Below are positions 6,152 through 6,725 of a DNA stretch of 6,725 nucleotides, one piece after another. Within the stretch, counting starts at the first letter, position 1, and the number at the start of each line of letters is the position of its first letter. The DNA comes from an uncultured Alphaproteobacteria bacterium (GTDB lineage Bacteria; Pseudomonadota; Alphaproteobacteria; Micropepsales; Micropepsaceae), in contig CAIXUE010000006.1 of the NCBI GenBank assembly GCA_903922545.1, positions 1-6,725 of the forward strand, in the 5' to 3' direction. The position numbers and the translations under genes were made by a program. The notes under the pieces were generated by a model. It ran no database searches and was not told the origin of the DNA. It saw only the letters and a list, made by a program, of their open reading frames with translations.

Positions 6152-6725
6152 TTATTTGCTGGTGGTGCCGGTGGTGCTGGGGCTGCTGGTCGCAAGGCCG
6201 CCACGGCTTGGCAAGGTCGGTCCCTGCCAGACGCCCCGATAGGTCGGGCCATAACCGGCCGGCGTATTGACGCCGCCACCATTGGGCGGTTCATCCGAAG
6301 CACCGCCGCTATTGACGATGAAGGCCGAACCACCGCCGCCACCGCCGCCATTGCCGCCGCCCATCGCGGTTTCGTAACCGACGCCGCCGGTGAAGCCCTT
6401 GTCTTCGATGTCGATACCGGCCTGCGGGCCTGGGTAGCCGTAGCCCATCGGCGGTGACTGATAATAACCACCGCCGCCTTGCGAATAACCACCGCCCTGG
6501 AAATAGCCGCCGCCATTGTAAGACGTGGGCGCATAAGCGGGCGGGCCGTAGTTCTGAGAATAGGCCGGCACGATGACTTCGCGTTCGTCATAAAAATGAA
6601 TGTGCGCGTCATTGGGCGCAACATTCCAGCCCTGATCCTGCAGCCAGGGACTTTGCGTCATGGGCGCAGGCGCGGGAACAGGCGCAGGCCGCACCACAGG
6701 CGGCGGCGCGCTGCGCACAAAAGCT
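6152..6725 (-). CDS. Pro/Gly/Tyr-rich low-complexity protein (5' end outside window)
   Basis: The frame runs from the right edge to a TAA at 6152-6154. A GTG at 6718 could be read as a start, but the codons before it (Ala, Phe) are open and it has no Shine-Dalgarno, so the true start is probably beyond the window. At least 190 residues are visible. First comes a proline-rich stretch (PPPVVRPAPVPAPAP), then a more ordinary segment (SPWLQDQGWNVAPNDAHIHFYDEREVIVPAYSQNYGPP). A Gly/Tyr/Gln-rich part follows with repeated GGGY units, then a glycine tract near MGGGNGGGGGGGSAF, and a Ser/Thr-rich tail (TSSPSTTGTTSK). No catalytic motif or membrane segment is visible. The composition suggests an extended surface or periplasmic protein or linker, but I do not recognise the family and a signal peptide would lie outside the window. 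Codon third positions are GC-rich and the frame is clean, which supports a real gene. Confidence 0.7.
   Translation of the reverse strand, partial: AFVRSAPPPVVRPAPVPAPAPMTQSPWLQDQGWNVAPNDAHIHFYDEREVIVPAYSQNYGPPAYAPTSYNGGGYFQGGGYSQGGGGYYQSPPMGYGYPGPQAGIDIEDKGFTGGVGYETAMGGGNGGGGGGGSAFIVNSGGASDEPPNGGGVNTPAGYGPTYRGVWQGPTLPSRGGLATSSPSTTGTTSK
6464..6520 (-). repeat. Three tandem 18-21 nt units encoding GGGY repeats
   Basis: Three in-frame units sit head to tail at 6464-6484 (21 nt), 6485-6502 (18 nt) and 6503-6520 (18 nt). On the + strand each begins ATAACC or ATAGCC followed by (A/G)CCGCC-type triplets. Read on the minus strand they encode Tyr-Asn-Gly-Gly-Gly-Tyr, Phe-Gln-Gly-Gly-Gly-Tyr and Ser-Gln-Gly-Gly-Gly-Gly-Tyr. 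The first-listed unit has one extra Gly codon, consistent with slippage or unequal exchange. A related run of CCG/ACC triplets at 6329-6361 encodes the main glycine tract. Confidence 0.75.

Noticed and set aside
5119..6624. A 501-codon open frame on the - strand across pssA and the right-hand gene
   Set aside because: It covers well-supported pssA antisense, crosses the terminator hairpin, and overlaps the Gly-rich gene in another frame. Its translation is low-complexity Ala/Arg/His/Gln, as expected of a GC-rich shadow frame.

Overview
The window looks like ordinary chromosomal DNA from a GC-rich alphaproteobacterium. The evidence is GC-heavy codon use, the short single-operon form of phosphatidylserine decarboxylase followed directly by phosphatidylserine synthase, and Kup and RlmI proteins of alphaproteobacterial style. 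A genus cannot be fixed from the sequence alone. No CRISPR array, insertion sequence, tRNA or rRNA was seen, and there is no sign of phage.

Layout. (1) Positions 1-2783 (+): the 3' part of one kup potassium-transporter gene, then, after 9 nt, a complete second kup paralogue. (2) Positions 2784-2893: the gap between convergent genes, almost filled by a long imperfect palindrome. (3) Positions 2894-4072 (-): a 23S rRNA m5C methyltransferase of the RlmI family. (4) Positions 4073-4252: a divergent intergenic region with a sharp AT-rich island. (5) Positions 4253-6069 (+): a compact three-gene cluster. It holds a 98-residue beta-rich protein of unknown function, psd (6 nt later, TTG start) and pssA (4-nt overlap, TTG start). 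(6) Positions 6070-6151: a bidirectional-looking terminator. (7) Positions 6152-6725 (-): the 3' end of a Pro/Gly/Tyr-rich protein gene that stays open to the right edge.

How the genes work together. PssA makes phosphatidylserine from CDP-diacylglycerol and serine, and Psd decarboxylates it to phosphatidylethanolamine, so the cluster encodes the two-step PE route. The small protein ahead of psd is probably co-transcribed, but no role in lipid synthesis can be read from its sequence. The two Kup proteins would import K+ with H+ and are probably co-expressed. RlmI acts on the ribosome and has no evident link to its neighbours.

Most of the window is well-understood housekeeping DNA, and no clearly new multi-gene system was found. 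The points most worth a second look are the convergent-gene palindrome, the small protein tied to psd, the hairpin over the psd start, the divergent sequence of the first Kup and the low-complexity protein at the right edge.
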